Positions 8,829-17,600 of a stretch of 42,651 nucleotides of DNA are shown here, one piece after another. Within the stretch, counting starts at the first letter, position 1. Each line of letters begins with the position of its first letter. A program made the position numbers and the translations under genes. The notes below the pieces were generated by a model that was not told the DNA's origin, made no database searches, and saw only the letters and a list, made by a program, of their open reading frames with translations. This stretch comes from Synechococcales cyanobacterium GL140_1_metabinner_5_sub (GTDB lineage: Bacteria; Cyanobacteriota; Cyanobacteriia; Cyanobacteriales; Chamaesiphonaceae): contig JANYHM010000033.1 in assembly GCA_025359065.1 (NCBI GenBank), forward strand, positions 1-42,651, in the 5' to 3' direction.

Positions 8829-9383
8829 ATGGGTTTTACCCCTAACGACCCCCTGTCTCGGCTCACTCGTAATGACTTAGAACGTCTTTTTGAATTGCGA
8901 TCAAAACAGCCCGCTCGCTCTGCTACTGCCATTCGTCCTACTCGGGGTGAACGAGTTGCCGACTTGGTAACAGAAACTGTTGGCTCTTGGCGTTTTATTT
9001 TGATCCAAAGCTGTCTATTAGCTGTTTGGATTATATTGAATGTTGTTGCCTGGATTACTCATTGGGATCCATACCCATTTATTTTACTGAACTTGGCTTT
9101 GAGCTTTCAAGCTGCTTATGCTACTCCTTTTATTTTGATGAGTCAAAATCGTCAATCGACAATTGATCGAGATAAAGCTCAGCAAGATCTAGATTGTGAT
9201 GTTAAGGCAGAAATTGAAATTGAGCTACTCCATGAAAAATTAGATTCTCTTCGTGAACAAGAAATTGCCGAACTAAGGAAAGCTGTAGATCGGCAATATG
9301 AAATCATTCAAAGGTTGGAAAGTCTATTAGCTCAAGAGATATCAGCGAATCACCCGAATTATGATCAGCTAGATCTAAAATGA
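8829..9383 (+). CDS. DUF1003 domain-containing membrane protein
   Basis: This small protein of 184 residues has two membrane helices ('FILIQSCLLAVWIILNVVAW' and the 'PFILLNLALSFQAAYATPFIL' block). The second is the DUF1003 signature, followed by 'MSQNRQSTIDRDKAQQD', the conserved cytoplasmic loop. The C-terminal 60 residues ('EIEIELLHEKLDSL...QRLESLLAQ') are heptad-like and likely form a coiled coil, also usual in the family. Function is unknown; the family is widespread in bacteria. The ATG at 8829 fits the family better than the in-frame TTG nine bases upstream. It converges on the DUF1816 gene with about 80 nt between the stops. Confidence 0.85.
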   Translation: MGFTPNDPLSRLTRNDLERLFELRSKQPARSATAIRPTRGERVADLVTETVGSWRFILIQSCLLAVWIILNVVAWITHWDPYPFILLNLALSFQAAYATPFILMSQNRQSTIDRDKAQQDLDCDVKAEIEIELLHEKLDSLREQEIAELRKAVDRQYEIIQRLESLLAQEISANHPNYDQLDLK

Positions 9384-9461
9384 TTTAGAATTTTTGTCCT
9401 ATAGAACTCATTTCGTCAATATCTAGCATAACTATTCACCTGTTGTTTTTATTCAAAAATA

Positions 9462-9812
9462 TTAATGGCCAGTCATCTTGAGCACATAAGCTAATTTTTG
9501 GTCATGCTGTCCATTTTCTCCTTCGATCGTGAGTCTATCGGGTTTACAGCGCCTAATCTTAGTTTTTATCCCCTGAGCAGATTCACTCTCTAAATCTTCA
9601 ACATAGCCCGCCATAAGTCTTTCTGCTTCCTGGCTATTAGCGAATGGTCCAAAATAATAAAGGCAACTAGGTTGATTGGTAGAAATCTCAATCCACCAAG
9701 CTTTTCCCCAAAAGTGCAGAGCATTAGCCCAGTATTCGGAAATTCTTACTGGTATTTCTTCGTTTTGGAAAGCTTGATACTTGGAGCTGAAAAAATTGGT
9801 GATAGATTTCAT
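9462..9812 (-). CDS. DUF1816 domain-containing protein
   Basis: This soluble protein of about 116 residues belongs to a cyanobacterial family of unknown function. Characteristic blocks are 'WWIEISTNQPSCLYYFGPF' (~39-57) followed by 'GYVEDLESESAQGIKT' and 'CKPDRLTIEGE'. The fold is predicted small alpha/beta, with a surface resembling linker-type modules. The ATG at 9812 has AAGG about 9 nt upstream; an in-frame ATG at 9821 abuts the same AAGG and is less likely to be used. The start lies 17 nt downstream of the ftsH stop, so the gene may be the tail of an ftsH transcript. Confidence 0.8.
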   Translation of the reverse strand: MKSITNFFSSKYQAFQNEEIPVRISEYWANALHFWGKAWWIEISTNQPSCLYYFGPFANSQEAERLMAGYVEDLESESAQGIKTKIRRCKPDRLTIEGENGQHDQKLAYVLKMTGH

Positions 9813-9829
9813 GGCTTTCATCCTTTATT

Positions 9830-11794
9830 TTATGAGTATGAATATTCATAGCTAGACTGATTATGACTGTTACTTGTCCTTGGAAGCTGAGCATTGATGG
9901 AGTAATTCACCTCCAGCTCGCCTGTTTGTAACCACTTATCTAGCAGCGGAGGTTTTTGGACTTGTTGGAGATAAGCATGTAACTCTTGACCTTCCAGAAT
10001 TTCTTGCTCTTGTAAGATGCTAGCCATTTGCCGCAACAATGGTTCGTTGTGAGCCAGAATTTCTTGAGCTGCGTGGTGAGCATGATCAATCAGGTTTTTA
10101 ATGCCCCGATCAATTGTCGCTTCTACCTGAGGACTCAAAGGACGACGCGGACTATAACCACCCAGAAATTGGTTAGCAGAGCGGTCAAAGGCCATTGGCC
10201 CAAGCTGTTTACTCATGCCATAGATCGAAACATAGCGATCAGCTAAATCGGTGGCTTTTTGGATATCATCACTAGCACCAGTAGAGACTTTGCCCATAAT
10301 TAATTCCTCTGCCGATCGACCACCTAAAAGTATGGCGATTTGCCCCCGCAGCTCGTCTTCCACCATCAAAAACCGATCTTCTTGGGGCAGTTGCAAAGTA
10401 TAACCCAAGGCTGCTACTCCCCGAGGTACAATCGAGATTTTTTCGATTGTACCTGCTCCCGGCATTAAGGATCCCACGATCGCATGGCCGACTTCGTGGT
10501 AGGCCACAGTTTCTTTTTCGAGTTCGTTTAAGACCCGTGATTTTTTCTCTAGTCCGGCTAAGAGGCGCTCGATTGCTTCTCCAAAGTCCGCCATAGTGAC
10601 AGATTCTTGATTATGACGAGCGGCTAGAAGCGCAGCCTCATTGATTAAATTGGCCAAGTCAGCTCCAGCAAAACCGGGAGTCTGAGCAGCGATTTTTAAC
10701 AAATCTACATCGGCAGCTAGTTGTACCTGACGCACATGGACTAATAGAATTGAATGTCGTCCAATTTTATCAGGGCGATCCACTACAATTTGCCGATCGA
10801 AGCGACCAGGACGCAACAATGCTGGGTCTAATACCTCGGGGCGGTTAGTAGCCGAGAGCAAAATTACGCCGGTATTAGCGGCGAAACCATCCATTTCTGA
10901 TAATAACTGATTCAAAGTCTGTTCTCGTTCATCGTTGCCACCGATCGAATTGGCTGCTCTAGATTTACCCAAAGCATCTAATTCATCGATGAATACGATA
11001 CAGGGAGCTTGCTGTTTTGCTTGTTCAAATAATCCTCGTACCCGAGCGGCACCTACTCCCACAAACATCTCAATAAATTCTGAGCCAGAAATGCTAAAAA
11101 ACGGTACACCGGCTTCACCAGCGATCGCTCTGGCTAACAGGGTTTTACCGGTGCCTGGAGGGCCAACTAATAATACGCCTTTGGGAATTTTGGCTCCCAA
11201 CTTGACATATTTTTCGGCATGTTTGAGGAAATCTACAATTTCCTGGAGTTCGGCTTTGGCTTCATCGATACCGGCAACATCGTTAAAGGTTACGCCGGTA
11301 TCCCCGGCACTGTAAGCTTTGGCATGACTATCACCAATACCAAGCATTCCTAAGCCACTAGCTTGATTGCCGGTGAATTTTGACCAAAGTACTAAAAATA
11401 GTAAGGGTATACCCACCCAACTTAAGACTGTCCACAAACCATTAAACGGACTTGGTACTGTGGCTGAATGCTCGACCCGATTAGTGCGAAGAATTTGCGC
11501 GAGTTCAGGATCTTCGGGTAAGCGTCTGGTGATTAGAATATTTTTAGCTGAAGAATCTTTGCGTGTGGCTAGAGTGCCGGGAGCTGTTCTTAGTTCGTAG
11601 CGAATTTCCTGGTCATCAATTGTAGCTTTCGCTACATCTCCGGCTTCTACTTGCTGAATAAATTCACTATAAGGCTTACGGGTATAGTGTTCACTTGGCC
11701 AAGCTACCATCAATACTACCCAGGTAATAAAAATTAATCCAGTGGGGATCAATAAGTGTGATTTATCAGATTTACGGTTGTTGATGATCGGCAT
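9830..11794 (-). CDS. ftsH: ATP-dependent zinc metalloprotease FtsH
   Basis: FtsH is a membrane AAA+ protease, working as a hexamer, that degrades damaged or misfolded membrane proteins. In cyanobacteria some paralogues remove photodamaged photosystem II subunits. At 654 residues it has two membrane helices (~15-31 and ~117-137) around a small periplasmic or lumenal domain. The Walker A motif is GPPGTGKT (211-218) and Walker B is 'CIVFIDELDALG' (265-276). The second region of homology spans ~311-334 ('SATNRPEVLDPALLRPGRFD') and the zinc site is HEVGH (433-437), with the third ligand region at 'STGASDDIQKATDLA'. Cyanobacteria usually encode four FtsH proteins. The unusually divergent N-terminal domain and Tyr/Ser-rich tail do not let me assign which. 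Divergent from it there is only a short unconvincing frame. Confidence 0.95.
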   Translation of the reverse strand: MPIINNRKSDKSHLLIPTGLIFITWVVLMVAWPSEHYTRKPYSEFIQQVEAGDVAKATIDDQEIRYELRTAPGTLATRKDSSAKNILITRRLPEDPELAQILRTNRVEHSATVPSPFNGLWTVLSWVGIPLLFLVLWSKFTGNQASGLGMLGIGDSHAKAYSAGDTGVTFNDVAGIDEAKAELQEIVDFLKHAEKYVKLGAKIPKGVLLVGPPGTGKTLLARAIAGEAGVPFFSISGSEFIEMFVGVGAARVRGLFEQAKQQAPCIVFIDELDALGKSRAANSIGGNDEREQTLNQLLSEMDGFAANTGVILLSATNRPEVLDPALLRPGRFDRQIVVDRPDKIGRHSILLVHVRQVQLAADVDLLKIAAQTPGFAGADLANLINEAALLAARHNQESVTMADFGEAIERLLAGLEKKSRVLNELEKETVAYHEVGHAIVGSLMPGAGTIEKISIVPRGVAALGYTLQLPQEDRFLMVEDELRGQIAILLGGRSAEELIMGKVSTGASDDIQKATDLADRYVSIYGMSKQLGPMAFDRSANQFLGGYSPRRPLSPQVEATIDRGIKNLIDHAHHAAQEILAHNEPLLRQMASILQEQEILEGQELHAYLQQVQKPPLLDKWLQTGELEVNYSINAQLPRTSNSHNQSSYEYSYS

Positions 11795-12065
11795 ATGGCG
11801 ACCTTAGATGCTGTGGGCTACAAATGTCAATATACTACAGTAAATCCAAGGAACTTGTGAGGAAATTAGATCGAATTATCAGATTGGATAATTTTGATCA
11901 GCAACCACAGCCCCAGAATACTGGCAATGCTAAAAAATATCGGAGAGATCGCGGTTTAATTGTTGACGCAAAATTATTTCGATCTCTGACCAATTCACTG
12001 GTGGCACATCAGATTGCAGGGTACCGAGCCAAATCGACCTTGCTGATGTACTAATTAATACTAAT

Positions 12066-14039
12066 TCAATTATCTTTCAGCAACAATTTTTGTAATTGAT
12101 TAACTTGCTCATAGGCTTCTTGCAGCATTTCCAGGCTGGCTTGATCTTGGATAATTGCTTGGTCTTGTAAGGAGTGCAGGGAATGATTGATCGCTGCTAA
12201 AGCCATCTGGACCTGATCCTGAATCGTGGATTTTGCATGGTTATCATTGCGGCGCTGCCTTTCAGCGGCTTTTAATCTCTGTACCTGCTGGCGCTCCATT
12301 AAATTGGTAATCCGCGAAATAATTTCTGGCCCTGCTACCGGCTTATTCACAAAATCGTTAGCCCCGATTGCAAACACTTGTCGAATTAAGTTTGCTTCTA
12401 AATAGGCAGTCAAAAAAATAATAGGGAGAGCAGACCAATCTGAATGGTTGCGAATAGCTTTACATAAATCTAGCCCGCTCATGATCGGCATTTCGATATC
12501 CAAAATCAATAAATCTGGTTTGGCTACCGGCAATATTTCCCAGATTTTTTGCGGATCAGATAATGTAGTGACCTTCAAACCCCAAGGTGTAAGCAGCGCT
12601 TGCAAAATAGCTAAGACTTTTAGATCGTCATCGACCACTAATACATGGGTTTGGCTAGATTCGGCCACCTCGATCGCCCCAAATATCTCCTCTATAATAT
12701 CGGTGGTACTAGTGGAGGTAATAACAGTATAAGATCCTAGCTGAGTCATCGCTTGGTCTAAAACGTCAAAATCAGCTAACGCAATCACCGGTACCGGGGG
12801 GACGTGTTTGTTTACCTCTACCAATAATTTTAAAGTTTCCTCTGAGTTAGCTACTGCCGCCAACAAAATACTGCGAGTGCGATAATTTTGTAGTCGTGAT
12901 CTGGCTACAACGATCGTAGGTACAATTTGTACCGACCAATTACGCTCACTGGCCATTGATTGAATTGCTGAATTGAAATTGACATCTGCTGATATTAAAA
13001 GAATATCAATTGTGATATGTGGCTCAAAACTGTGTGAATCGCTAGTAGTCATTGGTTTATCTAGCTCTTCACGCAAAGCTGTGACTAGGGAAAAAAGCCA
13101 TTGCCTCTGTTGAGCAGTCAAGTTTTGATAACCAGTCAACAGCGTTTCAATTTGGCGTGCCAATTCAGAACTAAGCGAAAAGCCAAATGTCCCTAAAGAG
13201 CCAGCCAAAGAATGGGCAATATTTTGACCGATTGCTTGCTGATCGGATTGGAGATCTTGGCTCAAAAATCCTATGGCAAGTTGCTCTAATACTTCAACTT
13301 GCTCATACACTTGCCCCTTAAATTTTTCCCAGGTATCAGTTAGCAGTAGCGCTGTAGTTGCTGGAATCACCGGTTTTAGTCGATAGCCAATGCCATAAAC
13401 CGTCTCAATAAAATCTGCGGCGGCTCCGACTTTTTTGAGCTTTTGACGCAAGCCCTTGATGTGGGTACGGATCGCTTCTTCTCCTGGTGTGCCATCGTAA
13501 GACCAGAGATGGTCTAAAATTGCACTACAGCTAAAAACCCGTTTGCTGTTGCGCAGCAGCAACTCTAGCAAAGCATATTCTTTGGGGGTGACTGGCACTA
13601 CCAAATCAGCAAATGTTACAGTGGTGCTCACCGGATCAAGTTGCAAATTTCCCCAGGCTAAAATTGGTGTTGAAGAAGTATTACTGCGCCGCAGCAATGA
13701 CCGAATCCGAGCTATTAGCTCCTCTGGATCAAATGGCTTACCCAAATAATCATCGGCCCCAGCATTTAGACCTCTGGTGCGATCGGCAGGAGAATCTAAA
13801 GCAGTAAGCAATAAAATTGGCACAGTATTGCCTCTAGCTCGAATCTCCTGACACACACTCACACCGTCTTTTTTGGGCAAGGTAACATCCATTAGGATCA
13901 TGTCATACTCGTAGGCATCACTCAAATCCAAGCCCACTTGCCCATTGCTTGCTAAGTCCACAGCGTATCTGTGGGTTTCCAGAATGGTCTCGATGAGTGA
14001 AGAAATAGTCGGATCATCCTCAACCACCAGAATTCTCAT
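12066..14039 (-). CDS. OmpR-type response regulator with HPt, pseudo-receiver and second receiver
   Basis: This multidomain regulator has 657 residues. REC1 (1-118) has phospho-acceptor Asp51 ('MILMDVTLPKKDG') and Lys101. The winged-helix DNA-binding domain spans ~128-222 ('PVTPKEYALLELLL', 'AIRTHIKGLRQKLKK'). An HPt domain lies at ~235-325 with His276 in 'NIAHSLAGSLGTFGF'. Residues ~343-458 resemble a receiver but have no acceptor Asp. The last receiver (465-585) has Asp514 ('LLILDIEMPIMSG') and Lys566. The C-terminal 70 residues are helical and Gln-rich, a likely coiled coil. It is divergent from the hybrid kinase gene, 109 nt between starts. I infer that the HPt takes phosphate from the kinase's receiver and passes it to REC1 to control DNA binding. 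The target genes are unknown; self-regulation of the shared intergenic region is plausible. Confidence 0.9.
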   Translation of the reverse strand: MRILVVEDDPTISSLIETILETHRYAVDLASNGQVGLDLSDAYEYDMILMDVTLPKKDGVSVCQEIRARGNTVPILLLTALDSPADRTRGLNAGADDYLGKPFDPEELIARIRSLLRRSNTSSTPILAWGNLQLDPVSTTVTFADLVVPVTPKEYALLELLLRNSKRVFSCSAILDHLWSYDGTPGEEAIRTHIKGLRQKLKKVGAAADFIETVYGIGYRLKPVIPATTALLLTDTWEKFKGQVYEQVEVLEQLAIGFLSQDLQSDQQAIGQNIAHSLAGSLGTFGFSLSSELARQIETLLTGYQNLTAQQRQWLFSLVTALREELDKPMTTSDSHSFEPHITIDILLISADVNFNSAIQSMASERNWSVQIVPTIVVARSRLQNYRTRSILLAAVANSEETLKLLVEVNKHVPPVPVIALADFDVLDQAMTQLGSYTVITSTSTTDIIEEIFGAIEVAESSQTHVLVVDDDLKVLAILQALLTPWGLKVTTLSDPQKIWEILPVAKPDLLILDIEMPIMSGLDLCKAIRNHSDWSALPIIFLTAYLEANLIRQVFAIGANDFVNKPVAGPEIISRITNLMERQQVQRLKAAERQRRNDNHAKSTIQDQVQMALAAINHSLHSLQDQAIIQDQASLEMLQEAYEQVNQLQKLLLKDN

Positions 14040-14148
14040 AGACTAATTCACCATAAACTGCATATTGATCGGTTAAAGGGGAAGAATAGCATCTGACCCC
14101 TCCTGACATTAATATTAATGATAGAAGAAATTTTGATCCTGTGCTTTT

Positions 14149-17100
14149 ATGTCTTCTCCTAGCCTACTCCAGAATTTACCCAAATTGGCCTCGATTATTG
14201 ATCGGCAGCCATTGATAGTAGATCCTGACATGTTACTAGTAGAAGTGATTACTTTGATGAGTCAGGTCAAAGGACGTAAATGTCTGTTGCCTGATGTCGT
14301 CAATGATGAAAATATCTCTGTAAAATCACCAGAAATATTGATCAACAGACCGTATAGTTCGGTTTTGATTTTAGCTGCTGAAAAATTGGTGGGTACTTTA
14401 ACTGAGCGAGATTTAGTCAGAATCATTGCTTGTCAACAAAATCTGGAAGAGATAAAAGTATCAGAAGTAATGACTACAGCACCATTGATTTTGGTGCTAT
14501 CAAATCATCATACCGTGATGAATGCTCTAAGCATTTTCCAACAACACCATATTAGACTGCTGCCGATTTTGGATAAACAGGAGCAGCTTATTGGGATCGT
14601 TACTCCAGAGCATATTCGTCAAATTTTGCAGCCAGTAAATCTTTTGAAATTCAGAACTGTTGCAGAAGGTATGACCACTGAGCTGATATGGGCTACTCCG
14701 ACTACCTCAATTTTGCGCATAGCACAAATTATGACGGAGCACAGTATCAGTTCGATCGTCATTGTAGACGAGCAACAGCTACCAGTTGGCATGGTCACAG
14801 AGCAAGATATTGTGCAGTTTCAAGTGTTAGAGCTAGATCTAAAGCATTTACTGGCACAATTGGTGATGAGTAGCCCAGTGTTTTGTTTACAACCTGACGA
14901 TTCTTTATGGTCGGCTCAACAGATTATGCAGGCCGAAAATATTCGGCGATTGGTAGTTACCAATGAACAAGGTGAATTGCAGGGGATTTTAACCCAGTCT
15001 GATTTGTTGCAATTACTTGATCCGTTAGAAATGCTTTATTTAGTAGAAAAGCTCCAAACTGAAATGACGCAGCGAACGGCAGAACTGGAGCAGAGCAACC
15101 AAGAGTTACGGTTAGAAATGATCAGGCGACAACAAATCGAAGATGACTTAGAACTGCGGGTAGCAGGGAGAACTATCGAGCTAGCTGTGCGCACCCAAGA
15201 ACTACAAGCTGAAGTAGATAAATATCAATTTCAAAAATATGCTTTAGATCGATCAACTATCGTCGCAGTTACCGACCATCGCGGTGTGATCACTTATGTG
15301 AATAAACAGTTTCGCCAGATTTCTCAGTATTCTACTGATGAGCTGATTGGGAAAACCCACCGCTTAATCAACTCCGGGCACCACCCACCAGAATTTTTCC
15401 AGCAACTCTGGTCAGATATTTCTAATGGCCAAGTGTGGCGTGGTGAAATTAAAAATAGAGCTAAAGATGGTAGCTATTACTGGGTTGCTACTACTATTGT
15501 GCCATTTTTGGACGATCATAGTAAGCCAACTCAGTACTTATCGGTTCGTTTCGACATTACTGATCGTAAGCAAGCCGAAGAATCACTTAAACAGAGTGAA
15601 CAAAAATTTAGAGCAATCTTCGACGGCACCTTCCAGTTTATTGGCCTACTAGATACCAAAGGAATCCTTCTGGAAGCGAATCGTACAGCATTGGCGGCTA
15701 TCGGAGCTAAACCTGCCGATGTGATTGGTCAACCATTTTGGTCAACTCTTTGGTGGAATCACTCACCTGATTTACAAATTCAACTACAACAAGGAATTGT
15801 AGCGGCTGCTCAAGGCCAACTGATCAGATTTGAGGCCAAACATTTTTTGACTGACGGTTCTTTTATTACTGTAGATTTTTCGCTTAGCCCCATTACTGAT
15901 GAAACTGGCAAGGTTATAATGCTGATTCCAGAAGGGCGAGATATCAGTGATCGCAAAGCCGCAGAGCAAAAAATTCAGGAACAAGCTACGCTGCTAGATA
16001 TTGCCACAGATGCGATCATCGTGCGAGATTTACAACATCATATTCAATTTTGGAACAAAGGCGCAGAATCTATTTATGGATGGTCAGCAGCAGAAGCGAT
16101 CGGTCAATCCACAAGTCAGTTTTTCTGTCCAGAAGCTTCATTACAACCAGCCATGACAGAGGCTTTAACCACAGTGGTCGCCACAGGATCATGGCAAGGT
16201 GAGCTACATAAGATTACTAAAGCTGGCAAAAAAATAGTAATTCAAAGTCGCTGGACTCTAGTGCGTGACGAGGCTGGTCATCCTCAATCGATTCTTAGTG
16301 TTGATACTGATGTAACGGAAAAACAAATGTTAGAGCAGCAGTTTTTGCGCGCTCAAAGGCTAGAAAGCTTGGGCACTTTGGCTAGTGGCATTGCCCATGA
16401 TCTAAACAATGTCCTTACGCCCATTATGGGCGCAGCTCAGCTTTTACCCCGCACTCTCAAAAATTTAGATGAGCGCAATCAAAGACTATTAAACATGTTA
16501 GTCGATAGCTCTAAGCGCGGGAGTAATTTAGTTAAGCAAATTCTGACTTTTGCCAGAGGTGTAGATGGTGAACGCACAGTTCTCCAAGTGCGGCATATTG
16601 TGACTGAAATTATTAGTGTCGCTCGACAAACGTTTCCGCGATCAATCGATATTAGCTTGGATGCGCCTAGTCGAGAACTATGGTTAGTCAGTGCCGATGC
16701 CACCCAAATTCATCAGGTATTAATGAATTTGTTTGTGAATGCCCGAGATGCCATGCCTGACAGTGGACAAATTTTGGTTAAGATCGAAAATATTGTAATC
16801 AACGAAACTTATGCCAAACTGCATCTACAACCAGTGATCGGGTCTTATGTGGTAATTACCATTGGTGATACAGGAGTAGGCATGAATAGTGAAATGCTCG
16901 ATCAAATTTTCGATCCATTCTTCACTACAAAAGAAACTGGCACAGGATTAGGTCTATCCACCGTAGTTGGAATCCTGAAAGCTCATGGCGGAGCAATTAA
17001 TGTTTATAGTGAAGTAGGACGAGGTAGCTGCTTTAAAATATATTTACCGGCTGTAGATAGCCCGGAAGCCGAAGCTCAGCAATCAGTCAGCGAATTATAT

Positions 17101-17469
17101 GACGGCCAGAACAAAATAGTATTGGTCGTAGACGATGAAATATCTGTCCGCTCCATTACCAAAGAATCTTTACTAGCCTATAATTACAATGTGATCGAAG
17201 CCTGTGATGGAGTCGAGGCGATCGCCCTCTATGCCAGAAACCACAAAGAGATTGATGTGGTGCTAATCGATATGATGATGCCTAATTTAGATACTCCCTC
17301 AACTATTCGGGCTTTGCGTCGCATTGATCCACAGGTAAAAGTAGTGGCCATGAGTGGTTTGGCGACTAATCAAGAAGTAGTCAAAAAATCCGGAGTCAGT
17401 GATTTTCTAACTAAGCCATTTACAACTGAAGATATGTTACAAACATTAAAAAATACCCTCCAAGAATGA
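14149..17469 (+). CDS. Soluble hybrid histidine kinase: CBS pairs, PAS domains, kinase, receiver
   Basis: This 1106-residue protein has no membrane segment. Four CBS motifs form two pairs (~16-160 and ~170-290), with typical ends 'VGTLTERDLV', 'IGIVTPEHI', 'VGMVTEQDIV' and 'QGILTQSDLL'. CBS pairs usually bind adenine nucleotides. A coiled coil (~296-362) leads to three PAS/PAC units (~362-478, ~484-605, ~612-728). The kinase core has H-box His750 ('SGIAHDLNNVLTPIMG'), N-box ('LFVNARDAM', ~861-869), 'GDTGVGM' (906-912), 'FDPFFTTK' and 'GTGLGLSTV'. The C-terminal receiver (988-1106) has Asp1041 and Lys1089. 'AHDLNN' marks the H-box type common in hybrid kinases. The divergent regulator next door supplies the HPt and output, so the pair likely forms one relay sensing energy state or redox through CBS and PAS. 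The signal is inferred. Confidence 0.92.
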   Translation: MSSPSLLQNLPKLASIIDRQPLIVDPDMLLVEVITLMSQVKGRKCLLPDVVNDENISVKSPEILINRPYSSVLILAAEKLVGTLTERDLVRIIACQQNLEEIKVSEVMTTAPLILVLSNHHTVMNALSIFQQHHIRLLPILDKQEQLIGIVTPEHIRQILQPVNLLKFRTVAEGMTTELIWATPTTSILRIAQIMTEHSISSIVIVDEQQLPVGMVTEQDIVQFQVLELDLKHLLAQLVMSSPVFCLQPDDSLWSAQQIMQAENIRRLVVTNEQGELQGILTQSDLLQLLDPLEMLYLVEKLQTEMTQRTAELEQSNQELRLEMIRRQQIEDDLELRVAGRTIELAVRTQELQAEVDKYQFQKYALDRSTIVAVTDHRGVITYVNKQFRQISQYSTDELIGKTHRLINSGHHPPEFFQQLWSDISNGQVWRGEIKNRAKDGSYYWVATTIVPFLDDHSKPTQYLSVRFDITDRKQAEESLKQSEQKFRAIFDGTFQFIGLLDTKGILLEANRTALAAIGAKPADVIGQPFWSTLWWNHSPDLQIQLQQGIVAAAQGQLIRFEAKHFLTDGSFITVDFSLSPITDETGKVIMLIPEGRDISDRKAAEQKIQEQATLLDIATDAIIVRDLQHHIQFWNKGAESIYGWSAAEAIGQSTSQFFCPEASLQPAMTEALTTVVATGSWQGELHKITKAGKKIVIQSRWTLVRDEAGHPQSILSVDTDVTEKQMLEQQFLRAQRLESLGTLASGIAHDLNNVLTPIMGAAQLLPRTLKNLDERNQRLLNMLVDSSKRGSNLVKQILTFARGVDGERTVLQVRHIVTEIISVARQTFPRSIDISLDAPSRELWLVSADATQIHQVLMNLFVNARDAMPDSGQILVKIENIVINETYAKLHLQPVIGSYVVITIGDTGVGMNSEMLDQIFDPFFTTKETGTGLGLSTVVGILKAHGGAINVYSEVGRGSCFKIYLPAVDSPEAEAQQSVSELYDGQNKIVLVVDDEISVRSITKESLLAYNYNVIEACDGVEAIALYARNHKEIDVVLIDMMMPNLDTPSTIRALRRIDPQVKVVAMSGLATNQEVVKKSGVSDFLTKPFTTEDMLQTLKNTLQE

Positions 17470-17600
17470 CTTGATATCCATTGATCAGAAGTCCGAATTC
17501 TTATCAATGTGGCTTCAGGAGAATCAAAACTTTGTTGCATGAGTATGTCCATTTTAAGGTACTTTAGCTGTTATAGAGTGAATCATAGGGACAGCATAAT

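Noticed and set aside
11824-12054. 76-codon frame on the plus strand between ftsH and the response regulator
   Set aside because: Its composition is ordinary non-coding (no family motif, no ribosome site) and it occupies the likely ftsH promoter. I could not support it as a gene.
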